A stretch of DNA of 64,000 nt from Benincasa hispida (lineage: Eukaryota > Streptophyta > Magnoliopsida > Cucurbitales > Cucurbitaceae). The stretch spans positions 41,154,372 to 41,218,371 of the forward strand of contig NC_052350.1 of assembly GCF_009727055.1 (NCBI RefSeq), in the 5' to 3' direction. Within the stretch, counting starts at the first letter, position 1. The number at the start of each line of letters is the position of its first letter. Below the pieces are notes generated by a model, which saw only the letters and a program-made list of their open reading frames with translations, had not been told where the DNA came from and did not search any database. Of this stretch, positions 12,548-24,016 are shown piece after piece. A program made the position numbers and the translations under genes.

Positions 12548-14380
12548 TTATCCTGGTGACACTATGGATACACTAGGGAGCAAGTGTTGTAAAGTGCTAT
12601 AGATGGTATGATCCTGATCATTCATGTGGAGACATGTGAGCGGGGGTATCTATACGAAGACAAAGGAGTTTGTATAAGACCAGACCACGAAATGTTTAGT
12701 CTCGTTATATAACGCCGTTCATGACAGAGATTTTTATTTCACTAGGATGACCATAGGTAACATGACCTTAATCCTGAGTGAGTTGGAAACTCTTGCCTAT
12801 GAAGGTGGTCCTTTGATTTGCATGGGTGCAAGTGGCTAGATCGCTGATTCAAACCCACCACTTTGGGGATTCGTTTGATTGGAGAGCTGAGAACTCAGCT
12901 ACATAAGATGGAATTCACTCCTTCCCCGAAGCAGGGATAAGTAGATAGATTGCTCCCTTAAGGGCTGATTCTGGGGATTGAACAATGTGGCGTCACATAC
13001 TTTCTCATGGTCCGAGAAGTGTTCACTCATAGTAGGACTATAATGTATTATTCATTAGAGAAATCAGTGGTAATTAAGGAGTTAGATGTAACTACAGGGG
13101 AAAAATGGTAAATTGGTCCAACTATACTTACAAGTGATTTATGAAGGGTTATCGTACTGTTGATTGGTTATATCCAATGAACATAGAAATATGTCTGTAG
13201 TGCGAAGAGTGCAGCTGTTGGTCTTTAGTGGAGTGCTCGACAGTTAACGGATGGTGGATATCATGATTAAAGAGTTTAGTCAGTTATTCACGTACCGTTG
13301 GAGCTTCAAGCTACAGGTCCATAAGGTCCCCTTGGTAGCTCAATAGATTCAAGTTGAGAATCAATTTTTGGGTTAGTTTGAAATATTCAAATTAACAAGA
13401 TGAAATTTGATTATATATGATATAATTAAATTGATTTAATTATATATGATATAATTGATTTGATGTATTAGATACATTAATTGAAGGAATTAATATGAAT
13501 ATGATTTATATTAATTAAAGGAGAAAAGAACTATGGTTTAAATATTGCATATGATGTGATATTAAAACTATATGTTATAAATATAATATGATAAATTAGT
13601 TATTATATTTATTTATAATAAAACAATTATATGATAATTGTTGGTGGTTATTCTTTTTCCTTTAACCGATTGCAAATGGGAAGTTTTTTTTTCAGTTTTA
13701 ATAACTGAAGAATAAAAGTGAAAATAGTTTTCATTTTTGTTGATCGCATCATAATTGCTTAACATTCGATCGAGAGAAAAGTAGAGCTATACGATAACCC
13801 TTTGGGAGAGTGAACGACGAATGAGTTTTACTAGATGACTGCCTCTCGTTTACTAGATGATCGAGTATCCAACTCTATACGATAGAGGTTTCCTTTTCTC
13901 CCACTTACTTGATTGTTTAACTCGATCGTATACTTCCTCCTTCCCTCTACCAAATTCATGCAGAGCCCACACCTCCTGGATTCTCACACCGAGAATACCA
14001 AGGTAACCGAGTGGTAGTGTCGAGTGTTACTATTTGAGGGTCGAGGATCGAGTCATACTCGATTGAGTTCGAGGATCTGACAGTTCGTGGAATTGCACTG
14101 GTTGTTCGTTGCATTCGTGCTCGTGATCGAGTTTGCTGGGACACTTTACTAGTGTAGATCGAGGAAATACTCGAAGAAGAGTTCATCAAAGGTATTTCAC
14201 TCGATTCCCTTTGTTTTTAATTGAAAACATGTTGTAATTTACTAGATGATTCATAACTGTGGTTGTATGTTTGTAAATGCTTTATTCTTTCAATTCAAAG
14301 GTATGTTTGTAACTGTGGTTGTATGTTTGTAAATGCTTTATTCTTCCGCTCACTGGCTCTCTTGTATAAAAGTTCCTTCA
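12548..14380 (+). mobile_element. 5'-truncated LTR of copia family A (copy A2)
   Basis: It starts abruptly inside the LTR at the TTATCCTGGTGACACTA block and continues to the family end AGTTCCTTCA. It lacks about the first 200 bp. It belongs to the subfamily that carries repeated ATCGAG words in its 3' third (13760-14190), as do copies A4 and A6. No primer binding site follows and no target duplication is visible, so this is a remnant. Confidence 0.75.
14250..14345 (+). repeat. Local tandem duplication inside LTR A2
   Basis: The phrase TAACTGTGGTTGTATGTTTG plus the following TAAATGCTTTATTCTT occurs twice, about 58 bp apart, separated by TCAATTCAAAGG-type sequence. The other LTR A copies have it once, so it arose in this copy. 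Confidence 0.75.
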
Positions 14381-15482
14381 GCGAAAACGGGGATCAATAA
14401 ATCCACCATTTTTTTTCTTATCAGTGAGCCAAACGTTGAGTGGGCTTTTTTTGCCCACCTAATCCAACTCAATTTAGGGAGCCAAATGTCTCTTTACAAA
14501 ATTGAATGATGGCGGGTAAAACCACTTATTAATAAAAGTGTGTCAAACATGTCATAAAAAGAAGGATTTTATATGTAGATAACTGAATAATGTATGCATT
14601 AATTTTTTTAGTACAAATAAGGTGGAAGATTTGAACCACGGACCTCTTGGTTTTCAATACATACTGAAACCAGTAGAGTTAAGCTCTTTTTGGCATAAAT
14701 AGAAACGATAATAAATAACAACATTTCAACTATATATTTCACAAATATTGGTTTTGAAGACAAACTCAACTTTAGCATGGCTTAAAATTTGGTAGACTTT
14801 TGTTTCAAATTTACTCTTAAGTTGTTGATTTTTATATTTTAAGTTGTTCCAAATTTTTTTTCATGTATAAATAATCATTGAATTCATATTATTTTATTAT
14901 TTGATTGCAATAATAGATTATTTTTTCTCTTAGTCATCTCTCGTGCAATTTCTATATACATATAGGAAAAATGTCAAACTATTTACAGAAATAGCAAAAA
15001 AAAAAAAAAAAAAAAACTGATAGACTTCTATCAACCTCTATAAATGATTGTATCAGTTTCTATCACTGATAGTATCAATGATAGATTTCTATAAGTTTTT
15101 GTCACTGATAAATACTGATAGACTTCTATAAGCTTTTATCAATGATGGTCTTTTATCAGTTTCTATCATTGATAGACACTAATAGACTTTATTAATGTTT
15201 ATCAATGATAGACTTGTATCAGTTTCTATCATTAATAGACGCTGATTGAAAGTAAACATTGATAACAATATCTATCACAACTATAATTAAATTTTACTAT
15301 TTATGTAAATATTTTCCCTTATTTTTTTTTATTTTTGAAAATCTCCTTTGTTTTATCTTATATAAATGTATATTATTTATCTAAGTTATTAATCTTTTTA
15401 CTAGAATAATAGATGTTTTTATCTTGTGTTACATATATAATTAAATATAATTAACAATCTTTCAAAAAATAAATTATATATA
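14381..15482. other. Gene-free sequence with TATCA-type minisatellite
   Basis: Nothing coding is recognised. An A-run at 14996-15017 is followed, at about 15018-15265, by a degenerate tandem array built from TGATAGACTTCTATCA, TTTCTATCACTGATAG and ATCAATGATAG, i.e. imperfect palindromes around GATA/TATC. The same wording occurs briefly near 7040-7110 and expands greatly at 55-58 kb. Confidence 0.6.
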
Positions 15483-16419
15483 TGAAAAAGCACTAGGGTG
15501 ACTCGCCACTTGATATACGATGTTAAACAGAAAGCACTGACAACAACTGTAACAACAAAAAACCAACAACAAATAAACAAGTAAAGACATACAACAGTTG
15601 TTAACTCAGTTCGGTGATAACACCTACGTCCGGGGGGCATAAATCTCAGGAAAGATAATCCACTAATATTAAAGAGTTAAGCAATTTACAACGTAGTACT
15701 TATCTATAATACACCAACTACTATAGTGGCTCATGTAAAGCTGAACTCACACTACACCTAGGCTCCCCCTAGATGTAAGACTCTCTCTTAAATAAACTTA
15801 GGCTCCCCCTAAATATGTTAATATTAGCATTTGATACTTCAGCACCCGGCAGTGTGTGAGACTCCTCTCAACTTGATTATCTTTCTCTTGGATCAGTGAA
15901 CTCCCTTCACCGATAACTCTTAGGTCCCCCTAAGACAGAAACTCCTTTTTTGAAGCTGAGTCTTAGAATCCCCCCAAGATTGAGAATCTCTTCTCTGACA
16001 GTAATGGCTTAGGCTCCCCCTAAAACCTTGAAACTCTTCAAAGTGTTGCACTCAACGGATGAACAACATACACAGTGGAATAGTGAGCAAAGAAACAAGA
16101 ATACGATGTATAATAGTTCGGTCGGAGTACAAAAAAACATCTTGCTCAATTACACAAATGCGAGAACCCTAAATGGTTTGCAAAATTCACTTTAAATAAA
16201 AGAATCCAATAAAGGAAATAATTCCTCATTTGGAATAAAAAGCCGCCTTAAAAAAAGAACATATGAACTAAATGTCACAGTCAAATATTTCTAGATATGG
16301 AAAATATTCTGTAGAAAAATACTCTAATGTCACAACTGGATGTTAATACTTTATTTGAGACATCTGTAAAACTACTGCCTTAGAGAAAATTATAAAGCCA
16401 ATAAACCAAATCTCCAACA
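15483..16419 (-). repeat. 3' LTR of the Sirevirus-type element
   Basis: 937 bp. On the minus strand it runs TGTTGGAGATTTGG to ..TTTTTCA. It pairs with 24017-24948 over its whole length. The 3' LTR holds five TTAGG..CCTAA imperfect palindromes (listed separately). Its outer end abuts AT-rich host sequence. Confidence 0.9.
15757..16023. promoter_or_regulatory. Cluster of TTAGG-N-CCTAA palindromic motifs in the 3' LTR
   Basis: Copies are at about 15757-15773 (CTAGGCTCCCCCTAG), 15798-15812 (TTAGGCTCCCCCTAA), 15920-15933 (TTAGGTCCCCCTAA), 15962-15977 (degenerate) and 16009-16023 (TTAGGCTCCCCCTAA). The other LTR has equivalents near 24287, 24326, 24448, 24491 and 24537. Clustered palindromes in the LTR promoter region are known for Sireviruses. 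A regulatory role here is inferred. Confidence 0.6.
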
Positions 16420-16434
16420 AACTCCCATTTTGGC
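16420..16434 (-). other. Polypurine tract of the Sirevirus-type element
   Basis: On the minus strand GCCAAAATGGGAGTT lies directly against the TGTTGG start of the 3' LTR, the position of the primer for plus-strand DNA synthesis. A second similar tract, ATAATGGGGGAGTTG on the minus strand, lies at 16622-16636. Repeated polypurine tracts are reported for Sireviruses. Confidence 0.7.
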
Positions 16435-16656
16435 TTATAATTATATATATAGGCAGAATAAAAACAAACAGATATTTGAAAGAAAGTCTTGATAAAAACA
16501 ATAACATTAACAAAACAACACAACACAAAACAAACTAAAACATATCAGTCCCCAGAATAAAAGCCCATTATAATCAGGAGCAACAAATAGTCTGAAACCT
16601 CCACCAAATCAAATCACAGACAACTCCCCCATTATGGCTGTAAAAAAACAAGAGCA

Positions 16657-18813
16657 TTAACGTTGTAGTTGAGAAGAGGAAACACCCGCATCCCGAGATA
16701 AAATAGACCGCATGATCAGTAAAACCTCATCCACTTCAGCCTTTGTCTCCTGAAGTTGGCACACCAAAGACTCCAGATCACGAAATGCAGTGGAAAGAAG
16801 CTGAAGAATACAACCACTAAACAAAGAAGCTATTAAATCTCGACTTGAACCATCAAGATGATAAGTAGTCGTGATAGTATCTAGATCAGGAACATGATGA
16901 CCTTGCAAAAGTTTAGAATTGATGGAGAAGAGACTTGGAGATAGGCCAACAACATCTAAAACAGTGAGAAGATTGGGCTTCTGAGACAAAAGGATACCAT
17001 AAATAAGGCGAGGAATACAAATAGGCAATTTCATGGATGTGGACCTAATGTGACGTTGAATCTAGTTGATTACAAACACACCATAATTGAATTGTGATCT
17101 AGTCCCTATCTGATACATCAAAGTAGCAAGACCAATGAACAAACCAGATCTGTGTGAAGAATGGCACCAATTATAAATTCCAATCCTATGTAAAATGGCA
17201 TATTTAACATTTAAGATAACTGTAGACAATCGACCGTTACGTGGCTAAGTGAAACGTGCTCCTCTAGTCAACTCAAACATCAAATCTCTTAAAGAATGAC
17301 GTTGTTATTTCATAGTTTCAGGCACAGTATGACAAAGAAATTGGTTGATCACCGCAACAAAGAAAACAAAAGCATGTCGCCTAATGTGTACCCTCTGAAA
17401 ATCTGAACTAGTTGATTTTGCAAAGTCTGAGGGAAGATTCACAATGAATTCACGGACCAACTGAGGATAGTAGGGCCCCAAATTCAAAACTGTTCTTTCA
17501 AGACCAACGGTTTGAATCAATTCCATAAGCTTAACACATTCTTGAGTATGATCAAATAATTCTTTCCATCCACAATATTTCATTTTACAACATACTTCCA
17601 CAGGCTTGCACTCTCTTCAGTGTGAAAAGAGACCCCATCCAAAGGCACAAAAGGGACAATAGTCACAAAAGGTTTCTTTTGGTCTGAACCGCGACCCTAA
17701 TGGCTCAAATAGATTTTGTAGCTTCTTTGTCTGAGCTACTCTTGAAACCCTAGTAAGAGACTTTCTTAGAAGCAGATTGCTTAGAATCATGATTAGAGGA
17801 CTTAGAAGAAATATCAACAAGAAATATCAACATCATCATTACCATTACTAGAAATACCAACACTATCAATAACTTTCTTAGATTGGAGAGCAGCAATAGG
17901 GATATCGTCTTCATCATCAAAATGAGTGGAGCGGGGAGAATTCTCTAAACTTGGATCGCTGGAATCGGTGTCAACTTCAGATTCACCAACATTTTTCACA
18001 TTCTTAGGAGCCGCAAAGACCAACAAATCAGCATTATTAGGATTTTGGTCTGGTAAAGTGGAAGATTCATACAGAGTCTTGACATTTTCTTGACATTTTA
18101 AGCTGTGTCACTAAACCCAGTGCCAAAAACAATCGAAACCATAGGAGCACTTTGCGAATCAATAACATCAAGTATAGAGGAGGAAAAAACAATATTCTCA
18201 ACAACAGAGTTAGAAAAAGTTTCATTAGAAGTATTTACACCTTCATTTTTTTCTGACTCATTAGCAATTTCAACATTATCACGAATCGACGTTACAGTTG
18301 AAGTAGGAACAAACAACTTCTCAAATTCATGACAATTTGGATTAACAACACTATAACACAACTCAGGAGTAGGAGTTTAAACAGTCGTATTAGCAAAAAC
18401 AGAACCAGATTCAAGAATAACATCATCATCTAAACTACCTTCGGAAACCCTAATGTCTATATGAGCTTCTACAGAAGGTCAACAATCTTTTTATGACTTC
18501 TAAGCATGACGGTATACTCACGCATATGATCAAATTCACCATTAGAAGGAGTTTTTTTTGGAAAAATTTCAACATCAGCCCCAATTAAATCAACCATTAT
18601 TAAGGATGATGAACTTACCTTTTCTTTCTCTTTAGTTTCTAATGGGCTGACTTGCTCCAGAACGTCTACTTTTTGTAGAGGAAGGAGGAACTCCAACTTC
18701 CTTAATTTTAACAGGAAACCTTGCACATGAACACCATATTTTTTTGTAGAGGGCGGTGGAACTTCATCAACAACATGCATCTTGCACTTAGTTTTTTCTT
18801 TATATCTTACCAT
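16657..18813 (-). pseudogene. Envelope-like region of the Sirevirus-type element (broken)
   Basis: Between the end of RNase H (19132) and the polypurine tract lies a 2.2-kb region whose minus strand shows a series of open stretches: 18813-18469, 18361-18098, 18026-17814, 17601-17305 and 17034-16657. The first begins MVRYKEKTKCKMHVVDE. The middle ones are rich in Ser, Asp and Glu (SPRSTHFDDEDDIP). The last two look like a folded domain (REFIVNLP, KLPICIPRLIYGILL). Position and composition match the envelope-like frame of Sireviruses, which has no proven envelope function. Stops and frame changes separate the pieces, so it is a pseudogene. I see no clear signal peptide or membrane anchor. Assignment rests mainly on position and on remembered wording of plant envelope-like proteins. 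Confidence 0.65.
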
Positions 18814-19131
18814 TTTACTGTTAGATGGTGTGAGCCCCTTGACAAATACTCACCATTAGAGATGATTGAGTGAGATAATCAAGAATACAAATTTCGAACA
18901 GAGGCAGTTGAGAGAGAAAGAAACCCATAATGCAACAAGGAAACTGGTCACGATCAAACCACCTATAATTTGAATTCAAAAAAACAATTTGAAGTTAAAA
19001 CTCGGTTATACTTCCTTGAGTTCTCACCAACCATAATTAAGGCAGTTAATTGCATGAGCTGCCTTATGGACTTCCACAACTAGTGGATCGAGATTCTCAG
19101 CTGAACGGTCCATGACATAAATTACTATCCC

Positions 19132-20645
19132 TTAAAAACACAGACTCAAGCCTGCCCTCAAAGCCTCAAAACGATCAGTATCGAGAGCCTTTGTAAAAAT
19201 GTCAGCAATTTGATTTTTTGTGTAAATGCGCTCTAACACAATCTGTTTACTTTCTACAAGATCATGAATAAAATGATGTCTGATGTTTATATGCTTAGTA
19301 CGACTGTGTTGAACTGGATTTTTGGATATGTTAACCGCACTCATATTATCATAGAAAAGAGTCATGACATCTTGTGAGTCATCATACTCCTCAACATCTG
19401 TTTTATCCAAATCAATCGAGTACAACTACTCTCTGCTACAATGTATTCTGCTTTAGCCGTAGACAGGGAAACACAATTTTATTTCTTGCTGAACTATAAA
19501 ATCAAGTTGTTCCCTAAGAAAAAGCAACTTTCGAATGTACTCTTTCTATCTTCTGAGCTACTTGCTCAATCAGCATCACAATAGTCAACTAAAGCTCTAT
19601 TGGTATCAAGGGTGTACAATAAGTCATAATCACTAGTCCCATTTATGTATTTGATGATTCTCTTTGCACGGAGTAAATGGCTATTTTTAGGACAGGATTG
19701 ATATCTAGCACATATACCAACAACAAAGGCAATGTCAGGTCTGTCAGCAGTCAAATAAAGCAAACTCCCAATGATACTCCTATAGAGACTCTCATCAACA
19801 TTAGTTTCACTGGAATCTTTTGACATTTTTACATGAGTTAGAGCAGGAGTTTTTTTAGTGGGGCACTTTCAAAACCAAATCTCTTAACTAAATTCTTGGC
19901 ATATTTGCTCTGTGAGATAAAGATTCTCTTATTAAGCTGATTGATTTGAAATCCCAGAAAATAGAATAGTTCTCTTACCGTACTCATTTCAAATTCATCC
20001 TACATCTGTTTCATAAAGAGCTTAACCATCTCCTGAGACGTTCCTCTGGAAACAATGTCATCAACATAAATTTGAACAATCACAAATTTTTCACCAGAGC
20101 TATTTACAAAGAGAGTTTTATCAACTCCCCCACATTTGTACCCATTGTTGATAAGAAATTGGGTTAGACGCTCGTACCATGCTCTGGGAGTCTATTTGAG
20201 GCTCTAGAGGGCCTTGTTGAGTTTATTCACATGCTTGGGGTGAGAAGGATCCACAAATCCTTTGGGTAAGGATCCACAAATCCTTTGAGTAAGGATCCAC
20301 AAATCCTTTGGGTTGAGCAACATATACTTCCTCATTTAGAATTCTGTTCAAAAAGGCACTTTTCACATCCATCTGATGTAATTTAAACTTCAAAAAACAA
20401 GCAATGCCGAGCAAGAGTCTGATGATTTCTAATATTGTAATAGGAGCGAAGGTTCTATCAAAATCCATACCTTCAACTTGTGTGTATCCTTGAGCCACTA
20501 ATCTTACTTTATTTCTGGTCACGTTTCCATTCTCATCAATCTTGTTTTTGAAAATCCACTTTGTGCCAATAATATTCACATATTCGAGCTTGGGGACAAG
20601 AGTCAAGACGTCATTCCTAACGAATTGCTCGAGCTTCTCTTGCAT
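19132..20645 (-). pseudogene. Copia reverse transcriptase and RNase H (broken)
   Basis: The minus strand shows, in order, the RT front (TKWIFKNKIDENG, RLVAQGYTQVEGMDF, FAPITILEIIRLLL, LHQMDVKSAFLN), the catalytic YVDDI with flanking VIVQI near 20070, then RNase H landmarks RSIIGSLLYLTADRPDIAF, LYDNMSAVNISKNP-type sequence and TKHINIRHHFIHD ending in IADIFTKALDTDRFEALR. These are textbook copia motifs. The RT frame is shifted by a triplicated 23-bp unit at 20247-20315 and further stops follow, so no enzyme can be made. It sits between integrase (upstream on the minus strand) and the envelope-like region. Confidence 0.9.
20247..20315. repeat. Triplicated 23-bp unit inside RT
   Basis: GGATCCACAAATCCTTTG begins at 20247, 20270 and 20293, a 23-bp period, with one difference in the second unit. 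Normal copia RT has this stretch once (the GFVDP region). Since 46 extra bases are not a multiple of three, the duplication shifts the reading frame. Confidence 0.9.
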
Positions 20646-20661
20646 GGCATTTATCCAACAT

Positions 20662-22371
20662 TCATCTGCAAGAGCTTCTTAGACATTCAACGGGGGAAGT
20701 GAAGCAAATGTTGTTGATCATGTCAAGATAATTAATTTTATTTTTTCTTCTAGTCATCACTCCTTCTTCTAGGTCCCCAATAATATTACTAGAAGTATGA
20801 TTTTTACGAAGCCTGCTGGAAGGTTGTTTGTTACTAGTTTCTATCTGCTCTGAGATAATCTGGTTAATCTCTGCTAGATTTTCTGAATTCACATATGAAG
20901 GCATATTAGTATTAACAATTGAAGTGATATTGAGATCTTCTTCAATAGGAAGAGAACCAGGGGAAGCATCATCATCATCAATTATAACATTAATAGACTC
21001 TATTACAGTATGAGTTCGTTTGTTGTAGACACAATAAGCTCGACTATTAGTGGAATATCCAAGAAATATCCCTTCATTAGACTTGGAATCACATTTTCTT
21101 CTAGTCTATTTATCAATAAGAATGTAACAAACATTTTCAAAGACATGAAAATATTTCACTAGGTTTTCTACCTCTCCATGTTTCATAAATAGTGCTTGAG
21201 GTCGTAAGACCACTTCATTATGTATATGACAAGCCATGTTTAAAACTTCTGGGAATAAGTGAAATGACAGATGTTTTTCATGTACCATCACACGAGCCAT
21301 CTCCTGAGTGTTCTATTTTTCTTTTCCATAATCTCATTATGTTGTGGTGTAATAGAACCTGAAAATTCATGGTGAATCCTAGCAAACTAACAAAATTCAG
21401 TGAATTGAGAGTTCTCAAACTCCTTACCATGATCACTTCGAATACGTAGCCCATTCAGATCTTTCTCACATTGTAGTTGAAGACAGAGAGCACGAAAAAC
21501 AGAAAAAGTGTCTGGTTTTTCACGAAGAAAACACATCCAAGTGTATATAGAGAATTCATCAACAACAACTAGAACATATCATTTGTCTCCTAGACTCTCA
21601 GATTGCATGGTCCCATTAGATCCATATGAAGAAGTTCCAGAACACGTGAAGAGCTTGAGTGGTCTGATTGCTTGTGAGAGACATGAGTTTGTTTACTAGA
21701 TAGGCAATCTCCACAAATAATTCCAGGAGACGCTGATAAAGAGGGGAGACCGGTTATGGCATTAGTTGCAAGAGCCTTTTGAATAGTCTTCATGCTTATA
21801 TGCCCAAGATGTTTATACCATAGGCTCGCTTCATTTTGTCTAGAGAGATGACAAACCTGTGAAGAATGATAAGGACTTCACATGTAACAATTATCAGAAG
21901 AACGCAAACTTGTCATAATGAGAGATTTGACATCATTGATAACATATTTGTCTTTGGTAAAGCTCACATTCAGTCCTTGGTCGCACAACTGACTGATGCT
22001 AATAAGATTGGCAATGAGTTCTTTAACCAACATTACATCTTTCATTAGAGGAAGACCTGGATAATTTAGTTTTCCTTGCCCAATAATTTTTTCACAAGCA
22101 CTATCACCAAAAGTGACCTTCTCGGAACTGATAGATTTGAGATTGGACAAATAACTCTTTTCACCAGTCATATGCCTAGAGCTTCCACTATCAAAATACC
22201 AGTCACCTTTAGCAGATGATCTAAGCGAAGTTAGAACCACATTACATTTTTTTTTAACATTTTTCTCTCTCCACACCTGTTTGACTCTTGTCTGATTTTT
22301 ATAATGGTTCTGTGAGAAGTAGAGAGCATTTATGAAATAGATGAGTTTGTAAAGAATCTTCAATAATAGAT
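20662..22371 (-). pseudogene. Copia protease and integrase (broken)
   Basis: The aspartic protease signature is WYFDSGSSRHMTG near 22170-22200 on the minus strand. The integrase zinc finger follows as WYKHLGHISM ... CGDCLSSK (about 21700-21820), then core landmarks LLHMDLMGP, VVDEFSIYTWM, SDHGKEFEN and EKKNRTLQEMARVM, so the D, D and E residues of the catalytic triad can be placed. The C-terminal part runs to about 20662 with RKNHTSSNIIGD. Frames change repeatedly. Family order protease-integrase-RT is that of Ty1/copia. Confidence 0.88.
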
Positions 22372-23973
22372 GGGTTCTCAGATTGCATGTGCCCCACCTT
22401 TCCACAATAGTGACAAACCTACCTTGGTCTAGTCAAGGGAATATCTTTCAATACAGTGTTATTGGTAGATGTACCTATGAAGTCATAAGACTCGGGATCT
22501 TCAGCACTAACAAACTCAATCTTTTGCTTCTCTTTTTGTTTTGACTGGTTGTATTGTTGACTTCCTCTTTTAGAAAATCAAAGCCCAAAGTTATCACCAA
22601 TAGATTTTCCTTCTGCCAAAAGTTTTCTCAAAGACTTGGTTCTAGTATTCAACATTCTAATATTCTTGCATACTAAATCCTTTTCAGCTTTAACTTGAAA
22701 GAGTTCACGCTTTAAATATGCAATAGTAGACATAAATCTGTGATTATTAGCTATCGAAGTCTCAATTCTTACCTTCTGTATATCAAGGCTTTCTGATCAT
22801 CTTACCATTTGAGAAAAAAAGTATGATAAGAGGGATCTGTAGACTCAATTCCTGCAGTATCATGAATCGGTCTTTGCATACACAACATATTAAAAAATAT
22901 CACATGATGAGGTGTCTGAAGAGATGTTGCTAACAAGCGTTTTGACATAATCCTCTGAGTCATTTCTATCTTCAAATTCAGTATCAGACAAAGTTAATAC
23001 ATATCCTTTGCTCTGTCTCTTAAAAAAAGAGGGACATTCAGCCTGTATATGACCAAATCCACCACACTCTTGACATTTGAAGTTCTTTTTCTTGTGCGAA
23101 AGTAGATTGCCTGACTTTTTAGATTCCCTTTTACTATTTTGAGATTTGAATTTATTGGGAGGAGTATAACCATCATATTTGTTATTATTATAGGAGCCAG
23201 ACCTCTTATCGAAACGTTTTAGCACACGGTTAAATGGTTTTGAAAGCAAAGCAATCTATTTAGCAAGAGGATATTCTGATTCTCTATCTTCACTCTCTAA
23301 CTCTTCTTTAACCGTGGATTGAAACGTAATTCTCTTATTTTTCTTTTTGACTTTCTCATCCAGGGATATTTCAAAAGTGAGTAAGAAGCCAAATAATTTG
23401 TCTACTCTCAACTTTGTTATATCTTGAGCTTCCTCAATAATCGTAGAGCTTTAAGTACTTTCCTGACAAGTTTTTCTTCTAAAATCTTCTCTCCAAAAGC
23501 AAATGACTCATTTGCAATATCTAGCAAACGTACATTGAATTCAGCAATGGATTCTTCTTTGTACATTCTAAGATGCTCAAACTTTAATGTTATCAACTGC
23601 AACTTGGACATCTTTACTTTAGATGTTCCCTCATGAGCAACAGAAAATATGTCTCATGGCTCCTTAGCTGAGACATAAGTGTTACTTAATTTGCATATGC
23701 TATGATCTACACCATTGAATATGGCATTCAAGGCACAAGAATTTTCCAAAGAGGCTTCATCTTTTTCTCTAGACCACTGAGATTCTGACTTCAAAATTTT
23801 CTTTTCATCATCAGTTTTGATGGTAGATGTGTCCATTCGGATACAATAGCTTTCCAAGGTTTGCTATCAATCGACTTCAGAAACGCAGTCATTTGAGCTT
23901 TCCAGTAAGAATAGTTTGTTCCATCAAGAACAGGTGAATGAGTGATAGAGCCTCCTTCCTTGATTTCTTTCAT
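22372..23973 (-). pseudogene. Sirevirus-type gag (broken)
   Basis: The likely start is the Met of MKEIKEGGSITHSP (23973), downstream of the primer site. The nucleocapsid landmark LDGTNYSYWKAQMTAFL follows. A zinc knuckle CQECGGFGHIQAEC (CX2CX4HX4C) is at about 23039-23075. A stretch with heptad-like character (YLKRELFQVKAEKDLV, about 22660-22720) precedes a second knuckle CHYCGKVGHMQSEN at about 22372-22419, whose last Cys is replaced by Asn. A long gag with a coiled coil after the first knuckle fits Sireviruses. Several frameshifts break it. Confidence 0.8.
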
Positions 23974-24002
23974 GATTGAAGCACCTGAGATAAAGGTGAC
24001 CT

Positions 24003-24014
24003 GCTCTGACACCA
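24003..24014 (-). other. Primer binding site of the Sirevirus-type element
   Basis: On the minus strand TGGTGTCAGAGC follows the 5' LTR after a 2-bp spacer. It matches the 3' end of plant initiator-methionine tRNA (TGGTATCAGAGC) with one difference. Confidence 0.85.
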
Positions 24015-24016
24015 AT

